Shown here in pieces: positions 26,467-35,031 of a stretch of 41,013 bases of DNA. The stretch is from Candidatus Moranbacteria bacterium GW2011_GWF2_35_54. GTDB taxonomy: Bacteria; Patescibacteriota; Minisyncoccia; Moranbacterales; UBA9337. Position 1 is the first letter of the stretch; each line of letters opens with the position of its first letter. The stretch lies in NCBI GenBank assembly GCA_000990945.1, contig LBQR01000022.1:1-41013 (forward strand). Reading direction: 5' to 3'. The position numbers were made by a program, and so were the translations under genes. The notes below the pieces were generated by a model. It saw nothing but the letters and a program-made list of their open reading frames with translations, was not told the origin of the DNA and searched no databases.

Positions 26467-27183
26467 ATGACAAAAAAAACTATTAATGAAGACAAGATTT
26501 TACAAATAGAAGCCCTTAGAAAAACCATCTCCAGCGCCGAAGAGACCATCCAGAGTGCTAAGGCAATGCTTTTGCAACTTGAAGGAAAAAATAAAATTAG
26601 CCGAAATAAAAAGATTGCTGAAGATGACGAAGGCAATGTTGTTTATGGCACTTTTGACGGACAAATAATGGTTGGGGATGATGGCAAACAATATCCTGTT
26701 CCTGCTAATTATGCTTCCAAATCAAAATTAATAGAGGGCGATATGCTCAAGCTATCCATTGACAATGGCTCTTTTATGTATAAACAAGTCGGTCCGATAG
26801 AAAGAAAAAATTTAATCGGAGTCGCAGGACAAGATGAGGGTGGCAATTATTTTGTTATTAGCGAAGGCGTGCCTTATAAAATACTACTAGCTTCTATAAC
26901 TTACTTTAAAATAGAACCCGGCGATGAAGTAGTTATTACAATTCCTGCTGAAAATCCCAGCATTTGGGCTGCCATTGAAAACGTTCTGCAGAAGAACTCT
27001 GAAATAAAGGATTATGATTCAATCGCTATCCACAAAAAAGATTTTTCCAAACGAGAAGAAAATCTGGAAAAGGAAGATGAAAACATCACAGATGGGAAAG
27101 ATCTAATGATAGATGAATGGATGAGTGATATTGAAGAAATCAAGAAAGAGATTCAAGAAGAAAAGACTAATATTCAAGCTTAA
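26467..27183 (+). CDS. Cytoplasmic protein with N-terminal coiled coil, unknown function
   Basis: The 238-residue protein starts with a coiled coil (about residues 8-42), then has a compact beta-rich domain of about 130 residues (GNVVYGTFDGQIMVGDDGK, VPANYASKSKLIEGD, GVAGQDEGGNYFVISEG), and ends in a charged Lys/Glu helix region (about 185-238). The acid-basic helical tail and absence of a signal peptide suggest a soluble cytoplasmic protein that binds a partner. I have an impression of a CPR-wide conserved family but cannot name it. Its strong promoter argues for good expression. Confidence 0.7.
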   Translation: MTKKTINEDKILQIEALRKTISSAEETIQSAKAMLLQLEGKNKISRNKKIAEDDEGNVVYGTFDGQIMVGDDGKQYPVPANYASKSKLIEGDMLKLSIDNGSFMYKQVGPIERKNLIGVAGQDEGGNYFVISEGVPYKILLASITYFKIEPGDEVVITIPAENPSIWAAIENVLQKNSEIKDYDSIAIHKKDFSKREENLEKEDENITDGKDLMIDEWMSDIEEIKKEIQEEKTNIQA

Positions 27184-27279
27184 AAATAAACATTAAAACA
27201 TCAAAGCATTAAAACAAAAAGCATTAAAGCATTTTTTGCTCCAATGTTTCTTTGTTTCATTGTTCAATTGACCAAATTT

Positions 27280-27939
27280 ATGTCAGAAAATGTGAACTTG
27301 AGCCACAAGGATTTAAAGTTTAGCTTCATTGCAGGTCTTCTCATTGGTTTATTGTCTATGCCAGTTATAAAGGCCGCTAACTCCAATCTTTATGAATCAA
27401 TTTTCTTCACTATTGTCCCCTTTTTCTTAATTGCCACTCCGCTAGGGACAATTATAGCCTTTAGAATCGGACAAAAAATAAGAATTGTTTGGCAAATCGC
27501 TAAATTTGGGGTTATTGGGGTTTTAAATACTGTGGTGGATATAGGGTTTCTAGCCTTAATAATTTTTTTAACAAAAAGTTATTTGAGCATAAATTCCACA
27601 GATACTCTTTTTGCTTTGGGAGCTTGGACTGTAACTTTCTATTCTCTTTACAAAGGACTTTCTTTTATTGTAGCTAATATTAACAGTTATTATTGGAATA
27701 AATATTGGACTTTTCAAGAAAATATCAAAAAATCTTCCTCAGAAATTATTCAATTTTTCATAGTTAGTATTTTAGGCTTTGTTATTAACATTACTACCGC
27801 TTCCTATGTTTTTGGAGCAATCAAACCCTTTGGCGAACTTAATCCTGATCAGTGGGGTTTAATTGGAGCCGCTGTGGGAAGCATCGCCGGACTGCTTTGG
27901 AACTTCATTGGTTACAAACTTTGGGTTTTTAAAAAGTAA
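27280..27939 (+). CDS. GtrA-family membrane protein
   Basis: About 219 residues from the ATG at 27280; a frame from 27244 adds 12 hydrophobic residues of doubtful value. There is a two-helix N-terminal extension (about residues 12-60) and then the four-helix GtrA domain with FGVIGVLNTVVDIGFLAL and the hallmark NSYYWNKYWTF. The end WNFIGYKLWVF is also typical. GtrA proteins are thought to flip or hand over polyprenyl-linked sugars for surface glycosylation, which fits the envelope theme of the neighbouring DUF4012 and Wzz-like genes. It ends at a clear terminator. Confidence 0.87.
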   Translation: MSENVNLSHKDLKFSFIAGLLIGLLSMPVIKAANSNLYESIFFTIVPFFLIATPLGTIIAFRIGQKIRIVWQIAKFGVIGVLNTVVDIGFLALIIFLTKSYLSINSTDTLFALGAWTVTFYSLYKGLSFIVANINSYYWNKYWTFQENIKKSSSEIIQFFIVSILGFVINITTASYVFGAIKPFGELNPDQWGLIGAAVGSIAGLLWNFIGYKLWVFKK

Positions 27940-27961
27940 TATTCTTTAGAAAAAGCATTTA

Positions 27962-27992
27962 AAAAAACTTTGACCGCAAGTCAAAGTTTTTT
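27962..27992 (+). terminator. Intrinsic terminator of the GtrA gene
   Basis: aaaaaactttgac (27962-27974) pairs with gtcaaagtttttt (27980-27992) around cgcaa. Confidence 0.85.
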
Positions 27993-28013
27993 ATTAACCA
28001 AAACAAAAATATC

Positions 28014-28196
28014 TAATACCAAATAAACTAAATCTATCCTACAACATTTGTCATCTTGAGCGGAATTGAGATCAGCAGAGCGAAATGAAGTCAAAAGATC
28101 TAGACTTAGATTCCTCGATTTCATTCATCCTCTTTGAGGTCGGATTCATTGCACTCGGAATGACATGCTAGAAGTAATTAAGTTAATCTGGTATTA
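28014..28196. mobile_element. MITE-like repeat, copy 3
   Basis: 183 bp, starting taatacca and ending tggtatta, with 17 of 20 terminal bases complementary. The interior matches copies 1 and 2 except that the GC palindrome between attga and gaaatgaag is replaced by a different short word (agatcagcagagc). It lies between the GtrA terminator and tRNA-Ser. Confidence 0.7.
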
Positions 28197-28243
28197 ATAT
28201 AAATTCTTTACTGCTAACCGCGCCACCTTTCTCCTGCGTAAAG

Positions 28244-28329
28244 CGGAAAGGGCGAGATTCGAACTCGCGGTGAGTTGCCCCACACACGCTTTCCAAGCGT
28301 GCGCACTAGACCAACTATGCGACCTTTCC
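28244..28329 (-). tRNA. tRNA-Ser(GGA)
   Basis: The minus-strand cloverleaf has acceptor GGAAAGG/CCTTTCC, anticodon stem CACGC/GCGTG with loop TTGGAAA (anticodon GGA), a long variable arm (GTGGGG...CTCAC-like) as expected for serine, and T stem GCGAG/CTCGC with TTCGAAT. Discriminator is G and CCA is not encoded. Bases outside both ends (TAAAGC and GCTTTA) are complementary, so the precursor acceptor stem can extend by 6 pairs. Confidence 0.95.
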
Positions 28330-28353
28330 GCTTTAAGCGGGATTTTATTTATC

Positions 28354-28415
28354 TTATTGAATTCAATAATGTGCTGCACTTCTATCACCATGCCACCCCT
28401 CCGCGCAAACGCGGA
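28354..28415. repeat. Two palindromes upstream of tRNA-Ser
   Basis: A perfect 16-bp palindrome TTATTGAATTCAATAA (28354-28369) and a hairpin tccgcg-caaa-cgcgga (28400-28415) lie in the expected leader or promoter region of the minus-strand tRNA. No convincing -35/-10 pair was found. Their function is unknown. Confidence 0.45.
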
Positions 28416-28465
28416 ATTAGTATAATAACAAAAGAAAACTAAAAGAGCAAATATTTAAAATCATG

Positions 28466-28496
28466 TTAACATTTTAGCACGCTAACATATTAACAA
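28466..28496. repeat. Octamer array (TTARCAYN)4
   Basis: TTAACATT, TTAGCACG, CTAACATA and TTAACA in the gap between tRNA-Ser and pyk. The rest of the 28350-28689 gap is AT-rich with repeated words such as gatttatga and taaatctta, which are mutually complementary (about 28526-28617), and a palindrome at 28668-28684 next to the pyk stop codon. Confidence 0.75.
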
Positions 28497-28689
28497 TAGA
28501 ATATAAAGACACTCTAGAAAGATTTATGATATATGATTTAAGATTTATGAAAAAATAATATCTTTAAAATTTTATCAATTCTCCTTCTTGAATCTTACAT
28601 CTTAAATCTTAAATCTACCAATTATAATTAATTTAATCATTTTGAATTTTGTTTGACATTTAAAATTGGAAATTTGAAATTTCCACAGT

Positions 28690-30117
28690 TTATCCTACTT
28701 TCTTCACTCCAACCAATCTCATCTTCTCCCCGTCCACTACCCTTCCCATTACCACCACCACTTTATCATTTTTCTTTAATTTTTTTTCTATCTTAGCTTC
28801 CGCCACCGCTTTGTCAATTAAATTTTCTAATTTTTTATCTTTAAATAAATATCCGGATACTCCCCATAAAATTGACAACTGACTAAAAGTTTTAGGATTA
28901 TTAGTGGCCACAATTATTTTTTGAGTCGGACGAAAATGACTAATTAATTTAGCTGTGTAGCTGCTTACACTCACGGCGCAAAGCGCTTGGGCATTAAAGC
29001 TTTTAGCCAGTTCATAAGCGCTTCGGATAATTACGATATAATCAGCGCAGGAATCCTTTTCGCATTCTAAAGTTTCATGCACATCATCATAAACCGATTC
29101 CTCTGTTTTTTCTATAATTCTAGTCATTATTTCTACAGTTTCAACTGGATATTTACCATTGGCACTTTCTCCCGAAAGCATCACCGCATCAGCATGATCA
29201 ATGACCGCGTTGGAGACATCTCCCACTTCCGCTCGAGTGGGGCGAGGATTATTTATCATACTATCGAGCATTTGAGTCGCCACGATTACTGGCTTTAAAT
29301 AATGGATGCTTTTAGCAATAATTTCTTTTTGCAAAATCACTACCCGGCTTTCATCCATCTCAATTCCCAAATCCCCCCTGGCTACCATCACTCCGTCAGT
29401 TTCTTTCAAAATATCTTCTAAATTATCAATCGCTTCTTTTCTTTCTATTTTAGCAATAATTTTAGGTTGCGTAGAAGCATCTTTTATTTTTTTGGCAATT
29501 AATTTTCGTAAATTTCTAAGATTTTCTCCGTTTTTCACAAAAGAAATTGCTACAAAATCTACGTCGTTTTCCAAGGAAAATTCTAAATCTTTCTTATCTT
29601 TAGGCGTAATAATTTCAATATCCAAATCGGCCCCAGGAATATTAACCCCTTTGTGGTTTTTTATTGTCCCGCCATCAATAACTTTAGTTAGCAAATACTT
29701 TCCTTTATTTTTAGCCACTTTTAGCTTTATTAAACCATCTTCAATTAAAATTTCTTGTTCTTTTTTCAAGACACTTACAATATTTTTTTTGTCTAAAAAA
29801 ATAAAAGGCTTGTTATTTTTGTCTTTCACTATTTCCCCTACTTCATAAAGCAATAATTCTCCTCCATTTTTTACCGTTACATCTTCTTTGGTATTAACTC
29901 TTATACGCGGACCTTGCAAATCAGCTAAAATAGCCACGTTGAAATTATTTTTCTTGGCTATTTTTCTTATTCTTTCTATAACCATTTTATGCCATGCATG
30001 TTCTCCGTGAGAAAAGTTCAATCTTGCTACATTCATTCCAGCTTTCATCATCTTTTCCAAAACTTTTTCACTTTCTGAAGCGGGACCAATGGTAGCTACT
30101 ATTTTTGTTTTTTTCAT
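28690..30117 (-). CDS. pyk: Pyruvate kinase
   Basis: The 475-residue protein matches pyruvate kinase throughout: KIVATIGPAS and NVARLNFSHG at the start of the barrel, the inserted B domain (about residues 70-165), DGGTIKNHKGVNIPG, VDFVAISFVKN, IIAKIERKEA with the catalytic Lys, GVMVARGDLGIEM, VATQMLDSMINNPRPTRAE and VMLSGESANGKYP, followed by the C-terminal domain. It converts phosphoenolpyruvate and ADP to pyruvate and ATP in lower glycolysis. A TATAAT-like box lies upstream near 30207 but the -35 is weak. It is transcribed alone or with read-through from 30638. Confidence 0.97.
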   Translation of the reverse strand: MKKTKIVATIGPASESEKVLEKMMKAGMNVARLNFSHGEHAWHKMVIERIRKIAKKNNFNVAILADLQGPRIRVNTKEDVTVKNGGELLLYEVGEIVKDKNNKPFIFLDKKNIVSVLKKEQEILIEDGLIKLKVAKNKGKYLLTKVIDGGTIKNHKGVNIPGADLDIEIITPKDKKDLEFSLENDVDFVAISFVKNGENLRNLRKLIAKKIKDASTQPKIIAKIERKEAIDNLEDILKETDGVMVARGDLGIEMDESRVVILQKEIIAKSIHYLKPVIVATQMLDSMINNPRPTRAEVGDVSNAVIDHADAVMLSGESANGKYPVETVEIMTRIIEKTEESVYDDVHETLECEKDSCADYIVIIRSAYELAKSFNAQALCAVSVSSYTAKLISHFRPTQKIIVATNNPKTFSQLSILWGVSGYLFKDKKLENLIDKAVAEAKIEKKLKKNDKVVVVMGRVVDGEKMRLVGVKKVG

Positions 30118-30215
30118 AAATTTAATTTTTCACTAATTTAAACTTTACGCGATTGACTAATATATCCTTAGTAAAACAAAGCTTAAAAATATAAGCTCTA
30201 AATTTATTATAAACT

Positions 30216-30246
30216 AAAACAGGCAACTTTAACAGAGGCCTGTTTT
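30216..30246 (-). terminator. Hairpin terminator between the DUF4870-like gene and pyk
   Basis: aaaacaggc (30216-30224) pairs with gcctgtttt (30238-30246) around 13 bases, 23 bases beyond the stop of the upstream minus-strand gene. The tail is only partly T-rich. Confidence 0.55.
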
Positions 30247-30269
30247 AACTTTAAAAAGTAGTATTAATA

Positions 30270-30638
30270 CTAATTTATAATTTTGAATCCGCCAATCATT
30301 GGCAATTCTTTCATTTCTCCCTTAGCGGCATTGATAAGACCAATAATTGCAAATACAAAAATTGCTATTGTACCCAAAGGTAAAATTAGAAACCATCCAA
30401 TAATAGGAATAATAGCGCCAACTACATTAACTGCAATAGCTCCAATTAGCAAAATTAATTGCTGATTTGCATGAAATTTTGCAAAAGGGCTATTCTTAGC
30501 ATCTGTTACCAAAGGAATGAAAAACAATATAGGAATAATATATCCGATAATCGCCATTGCTTTGTTTTGATTGACATCATTATTGGCAGTTGGTTCTACT
30601 TTAACTTCAGTTGTTTCGTTTGTTTTATTTTCTTCCAT
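30270..30638 (-). CDS. DUF4870/Tic20-like small membrane protein
   Basis: 122 residues: a polar Asn/Thr/Glu-rich N-terminus (about 1-25), then three to four hydrophobic helices. The motif FAKFHANQQLILLIGAI between the first and second helices is the hallmark of the DUF4870/Tic20-like family, and the tail ends MKELPMIGGFKII. The function is unknown. Unlike nearly all genes in the window it has a textbook Shine-Dalgarno sequence (30643-30652), so it may be highly translated. Confidence 0.8.
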   Translation of the reverse strand: MEENKTNETTEVKVEPTANNDVNQNKAMAIIGYIIPILFFIPLVTDAKNSPFAKFHANQQLILLIGAIAVNVVGAIIPIIGWFLILPLGTIAIFVFAIIGLINAAKGEMKELPMIGGFKIIN

Positions 30639-30642
30639 AGTG

Positions 30643-30652
30643 CACCTCCCTT
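30643..30652 (-). promoter_or_regulatory. Strong Shine-Dalgarno site
   Basis: aagggaggtg on the minus strand ends 4 bases before the ATG at 30638. It shows that the anti-Shine-Dalgarno system is in use here although most genes lack such a site. Confidence 0.75.
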
Positions 30653-30685
30653 CTTATTTATTTTATTATACACACGTTATCTTTA

Positions 30686-31330
30686 TTATTTATTTAAATT
30701 CTCTAGAATTTTTTGTTGCGATTTAAGCATTTCACATTGGTCTGAAAATTTGATATCGTCAGGAATTGAAAAATCTACATCACCAGCATCTTCACAATTA
30801 AGATTTTCTGCGCCTGATAAAGCATCCACAAAATTATCATCATCCTTGTCCGGAGATGCCTCGCCATCAGCTTCTTTGGTTGCTTCATTCTTGATATCCA
30901 AGCTATTAATACAATCCATAGCCATCTTTGTCCCAACCTTTTGCCCGGCTGACCAACTGTACATCACATCTCCATCAAAAACGGACACAGTTTTCATTTG
31001 CCCCAAATTAACTTCCGTTTTATATTTTTCTCCTTGCGCATAAGTAGTTACCTCCGTAGCTCCATTTTCATCACTTATCTTGTACGTGCACTTCATTTTC
31101 TTTCCTTTAGAAATAGAATTTTTAAGTTTTTCCATCATCCCGCCTTTATTTTCTCCAGTGTCTTCTTTCGGCAAACTCTCTGCTGATTCTTCAGCTAATT
31201 TCAAATCAACCTGCTCGCCACTATCGATTTTTTCATTTTTCCCGCAACCCGCCAAAACTGCTATCAAAAATAAACCACCCAAAATTAAGCTTACTTTTTT
31301 CATATTTTTGTATCTATTAATTAACTTCAT
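30686..31330 (-). CDS. Lipoprotein of unknown function
   Basis: 214 residues from the ATG at 31330, or 205 from 31303, which gives a more typical signal peptide (MKKVSLILGGLFLIAVLAGC). LAGC is a lipobox, so signal peptidase II (lspA is at 39054) would process it and the Cys would be lipidated. The mature protein has an acidic linker and then a beta-rich domain (KCTYKISDENGATEVTTYAQ, VSVFDGDVMYSWSAGQKVG) resembling DUF4412/LolA-like lipid-binding folds, followed by a Cys-containing acidic tail. It is 22 bases after engB on the same strand. Confidence 0.8.
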   Translation of the reverse strand: MKLINRYKNMKKVSLILGGLFLIAVLAGCGKNEKIDSGEQVDLKLAEESAESLPKEDTGENKGGMMEKLKNSISKGKKMKCTYKISDENGATEVTTYAQGEKYKTEVNLGQMKTVSVFDGDVMYSWSAGQKVGTKMAMDCINSLDIKNEATKEADGEASPDKDDDNFVDALSGAENLNCEDAGDVDFSIPDDIKFSDQCEMLKSQQKILENLNK

Positions 31331-31352
31331 TGTAACACAGCCTCATTTAAAA

Positions 31353-31928
31353 TCAATTAAATAGCTCACCAATTATCTTATCTCTATTTATCTGGCTTTT
31401 TGAGGAATAAGTTATTATTTTTATTCTATCATCACTTATTTTTTCTTCTGTTTCTCTAATAACTTTAACAACTTCACCTTGTTTTAATTTATCAATCTTA
31501 TTCAATATCACGATAAAATCAATTTCTTCCGCTTTTAGTAAATCCACCATTTCCAAATCAAAATCCTGTATTCCCGCTTTGGCATCCACAATTAAGACAA
31601 CTTTTTTATGTTTTATTTCTGAATAAGTCAAATACCAAATTATCATTTTTCTAATTTTTTCTCTTTGTTTTCCCGGAGTTTTGGCATAACCATATCCAGG
31701 CAAATCCACAAAATAAACTTTTTGATCAATAAGAAAAAAATTTATTTGCTGGGTTCTTCCTGGCGTTGAGCTTGAACGAGCCAAGCTTTTATTTCCCACC
31801 AAAGAATTCAACAGTGTAGATTTCCCCACGTTGGAGCGGCCCACAAAGGCAATTTGGGCTTTGGTGTCATTAATAATATCATTTGTTCCTACTATTCCCC
31901 TCACAAATTGGGCATTGCGTATATTCAT
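31353..31928 (-). CDS. engB: Ribosome biogenesis GTPase EngB/YihA
   Basis: The 191-residue protein has all the G motifs: GRSNVGKS (G1, residues 30-37), a threonine-rich switch with SSTPGRTQQINFF (G2), DLPGYGYAK (G3), NKIDK (G4) and a TYSSK-type G5 near the end. The length and the TPGRTQ signature match EngB/YsxC, an essential GTPase for late assembly of the large ribosomal subunit. It is first in a likely operon with the lipoprotein gene. An octamer array and a dispersed repeat lie upstream. Confidence 0.95.
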   Translation of the reverse strand: MNIRNAQFVRGIVGTNDIINDTKAQIAFVGRSNVGKSTLLNSLVGNKSLARSSSTPGRTQQINFFLIDQKVYFVDLPGYGYAKTPGKQREKIRKMIIWYLTYSEIKHKKVVLIVDAKAGIQDFDLEMVDLLKAEEIDFIVILNKIDKLKQGEVVKVIRETEEKISDDRIKIITYSSKSQINRDKIIGELFN

Positions 31929-31978
31929 AAGCTTAGTTATTAGGTTTTAGTTTACAGTTTTTAGATATATCTTACATA

Positions 31979-32018
31979 TTAGCACGTTAGTATATTAACA
32001 TTTCAGCATTAAAACATT
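31979..32018. repeat. Octamer array (TTARCAYN)5
   Basis: TTAGCACG, TTAGTATA, TTAACATT, TCAGCATT and AAAACATT in perfect 8-base register, upstream of engB. Confidence 0.75.
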
Positions 32019-32030
32019 TTAAATCAGTCA

Positions 32031-32172
32031 GCGTCTTCGCGATGCATAAATTATCTCCAAAGATGATTTTTGCCGCGGCGATCCAGTATTTAATTTGACC
32101 TTAAGCTATTTGAATTTAATTACTGGACTGCCACGCAAATTCTGAGTACAGAATTTACTCGCAGAGACGAAG
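32031..32172. mobile_element. Second copy of the 1566-1708 MITE-like family
   Basis: Reverse-complement relative of 1566-1708: it shares gcgagtaa-ttctgtactcaga, gcgtggca-tc and ctggat-gcc words. Its ends cgtcttcgcga and gcagagacg are imperfectly complementary. It fills the gap between engB and polA; the remainder to 32264 is AT-rich with attacgaatt-like words. Confidence 0.55.
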
Positions 32173-32264
32173 AAAATAATTTATCATTCCCAAAATCCTA
32201 AATTTTCATATTCCCCTGCTTTCAATTCGTAATTTCGTAAAAATTCGTACTTCGTAGAGAATCC

Positions 32265-34955
32265 CTATAGTTCTCCCCAATTCTTACCTATTTTAACATC
32301 TACTGTCAACGGCACAGACAAAGGATAAACCTTTTCCATAATTTCTTTAGTTTTTTTGGCTACTTCCGGTGCTTTATCTTCATCAACTTCTAAGATAATT
32401 TCATCGTGAATTTGTAAAATAATTTTCACTGCTTCGTTATTTTTATAATATTCATAAACTTTAATCATCGCCAATTTCATAATATCAGCCGCTAAGCCTT
32501 GGATAGGCATATTGATAGCCATTCTTTCAGCTGCTGATTGAACCATAAAATTAGGAGAATTTATTTCAGACAAATATCTCCGTCGGCCTGTCTCCGTTTC
32601 GACAAACTCATCTTTTTTAGCAGATTCTTTGGTATTTTTGATAAATTGAGCTACTTGTGAAAAATTTTCCATATATTCATCAATGAATTTCTTGGCCTCT
32701 GCTCTTGAAATATTGGCTGATTGAGCAAAACCGAATGTTCCCATTCCATAAATAATTCCAAAATTCAGAGCTTTGGCTTCCTGCCGCATCTTTTTGGTTA
32801 CCTTGGAAATAGTAGTATTATTCACTTCCATGGCTGTCTTGGTATGGATATCCTCTCCTGCCCAAAAAGCTTCTTTCATCTTTTTGTCGTTGCTCATATG
32901 AGCCATTACTCGCAAGTCAATCTGAGAATAATCGGCCGATACGAAAACTTTTTCCTCCTCAGCTTCAAAAGCCACGCGAATAATTTTTCCAATATCACTT
33001 TTAATCGGAATATTTTGTAGGTTAGGATTTTCTGAAGAAAGTCGGCCCGTAGCCGCTACCTCTTGTTTAAATGTAGTATGAATTCTCCCATCTTCTTTTA
33101 TGAGCAAAGGAATATTATCCAAGTAAGTCGTTTTTAGTTTAAACAATTCTCGATAAGTTTCTATTTTTTCGATTATTTCATGTGTGCCTTTTAATTTTTC
33201 CAATTCTGGAGCCGCAGTTGAATAACCGGTTTTATTTTTCTTAATTCCCTCTGCGGGTAACTTCAGATCTTCAAAAAGAATTATACTTAATTGCTGAGTA
33301 GAATTAACATTAAAACTTTTCCCCGCTAATTCTTGAATTTTTTTCTCCAAATGTTCCAGCTGAACACTTATTTTTTCGCTAATCCCTTTAAAGATTATTT
33401 CATTGATTTTTATTCCGTTAATTTCCATCTCCGCTAAAATTTCTGCCAGTGGCATCTCTATTTTTTCAAAAACATTTTTCAAATTTTTAGTTTGAGAGTA
33501 ATCTTTTTGATTAACCGAAATCTCCTCGATTTTTTTAGCTAAAATTCCTTTTAATTTCCATATATAGTCAACCTTCTGGCATAATTTTTTAGCCTCTTCT
33601 TCTCGCGAAAAACCCATTAAACTTATTTGACCTGTTCCTTTATCATTGAATTCTTCGCCTAATTCCGCCAAAATCAACCTCTCTAGCTCTATTTTTTCTC
33701 CTGATTGCAACAAATAATCAGCCAACATCACATCAAAAGCAAGACCTCGCAAGCTGATATTTTTAATCTTAAAAAATTTATACTCATTTTTTAAATTCCA
33801 ACCTGTTTTCTTGATATTTTCGTCCTCTAAAATAGATTTTAATTTTTCCAAATTTCCTTTATTAATCTCCAATGAATAAGCTCGACCAGTCTTCCAAGAA
33901 AAAGCGATTTCGTTTTCTCTGATACTAAGCGCTATTTCTTTTTCTTTTTTCAGTTCCTTTACAAAATCATCAACTTCACTATCTTTTAGAACCTGATATT
34001 TAAAATCTTTTACACCAATTTTATTTTTTTCTTTCCCACTATCCGGCTTGCTTTCGCCCCCTTGTAAACGTTTAATTAAACTATAAAAACCCAACTCTTG
34101 AAAAAGATTAACCAGGGTTTGCCTATCAAAATCATGCGTCTGACAAGCCTCTAGTTTAAATTCAAAGGGCACGTCAATTTTAATTGTGCCCAGTTCCTTG
34201 GAGGTAAAAGCTAACATTTTATCTTTTTCCAATTTTTCTTTTATCGCTCCTTTGATATTCGTAAGATTTTTATAAACTCCTTCTAATGTTTGGTATTCTT
34301 TGAGCAAAGTTATGGCGCCTTTTTCGCCAATACCTTTTACCCCCGGGATATTATCGCTAGCATCTCCGCGAAGTCCTTTATAATCTTTAAGTTGCTCTGG
34401 CGTCAATCCTCCATATCTAGTCGTCACAGCCTCTCGATCATATAAAACAGCTTTACTCAAGCCACGACTCATTGTATATACTTTAATTTTATCATCAACC
34501 AACTGCAAAGTATCCATGTCCCCAGTAACAATTACAACTTCTATATCATCTGTGAACTGTGAACCAGAAACTGAGAACTTCTTGGCGATTGTTCCAATCA
34601 TATCATCGGCTTCAAAACCTTCTTTTTCATAAATTGGAATATTGAAAGTTTTGACCACTTCTTTTACTCTTTCAATTTGACTATACAATTCATCCGGTGC
34701 TTTTGCGCGAGTAGCTTTATAATCTTCAAATTGATCATGCCTGAAAGTCGGGCCTTTTAAATCAAAAGTAGCCACGATATACTCGGGCTTAAATTTATCA
34801 ATTACTGCCAAGAGTGTTGAAGCAAAACCATACACCGCATTAACCAGCTCACCTTTTTTGGTAGTAAAAGGTGGCAAAGCATGAAAAGACCGATGGATTA
34901 TCGCATTTCCATCCAATAGCACTATTCTCTTATTTTTTTCTTGATTGTTTTTCAT
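32265..34955 (-). CDS. polA: DNA polymerase I
   Basis: The 896-residue protein has an N-terminal 5' nuclease (about residues 1-300; LLDGNAIIHRSFHALP, VTGDMDTLQLVDD, GLRGDASDNIPGVKGIGEKGA), a middle 3'-5' exonuclease-like domain in which the catalytic DxE is replaced (IALSIREN), so proofreading is probably lost, and a polymerase domain with motif A DYSQIDLRVMAHMS, motif B RQEAKALNFGIIYGMG and motif C QIHDEIILEV. It fills gaps and removes primers. Residues encoded near 34551-34580 (around FSVSGSQFT) derive from a TGTGAAC heptamer repeat. The promoter places transcription start within a few bases of the ATG. Confidence 0.96.
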   Translation of the reverse strand: MKNNQEKNKRIVLLDGNAIIHRSFHALPPFTTKKGELVNAVYGFASTLLAVIDKFKPEYIVATFDLKGPTFRHDQFEDYKATRAKAPDELYSQIERVKEVVKTFNIPIYEKEGFEADDMIGTIAKKFSVSGSQFTDDIEVVIVTGDMDTLQLVDDKIKVYTMSRGLSKAVLYDREAVTTRYGGLTPEQLKDYKGLRGDASDNIPGVKGIGEKGAITLLKEYQTLEGVYKNLTNIKGAIKEKLEKDKMLAFTSKELGTIKIDVPFEFKLEACQTHDFDRQTLVNLFQELGFYSLIKRLQGGESKPDSGKEKNKIGVKDFKYQVLKDSEVDDFVKELKKEKEIALSIRENEIAFSWKTGRAYSLEINKGNLEKLKSILEDENIKKTGWNLKNEYKFFKIKNISLRGLAFDVMLADYLLQSGEKIELERLILAELGEEFNDKGTGQISLMGFSREEEAKKLCQKVDYIWKLKGILAKKIEEISVNQKDYSQTKNLKNVFEKIEMPLAEILAEMEINGIKINEIIFKGISEKISVQLEHLEKKIQELAGKSFNVNSTQQLSIILFEDLKLPAEGIKKNKTGYSTAAPELEKLKGTHEIIEKIETYRELFKLKTTYLDNIPLLIKEDGRIHTTFKQEVAATGRLSSENPNLQNIPIKSDIGKIIRVAFEAEEEKVFVSADYSQIDLRVMAHMSNDKKMKEAFWAGEDIHTKTAMEVNNTTISKVTKKMRQEAKALNFGIIYGMGTFGFAQSANISRAEAKKFIDEYMENFSQVAQFIKNTKESAKKDEFVETETGRRRYLSEINSPNFMVQSAAERMAINMPIQGLAADIMKLAMIKVYEYYKNNEAVKIILQIHDEIILEVDEDKAPEVAKKTKEIMEKVYPLSVPLTVDVKIGKNWGEL

Positions 34956-34963
34956 ATATCTTA

Positions 34964-34992
34964 AGTATAATCATATTTCACAAATAATACAA
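34964..34992 (-). promoter_or_regulatory. polA promoter, leaderless transcript
   Basis: On the minus strand TTGTAT (34987-34992), a 17-base spacer and TATACT (34964-34969) would start transcription near 34957, about 2 bases upstream of the polA ATG. Confidence 0.5.
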
Positions 34993-35031
34993 AAAGTCTT
35001 ATGTAAAGATATTTTTTGTTTTCATATTAGC

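Noticed and set aside
29306-29848. Plus-strand frame of 180 codons inside pyk
   Set aside because: It is antisense to conserved pyruvate kinase motifs and shows only Ser/Phe/Ile-rich noise.
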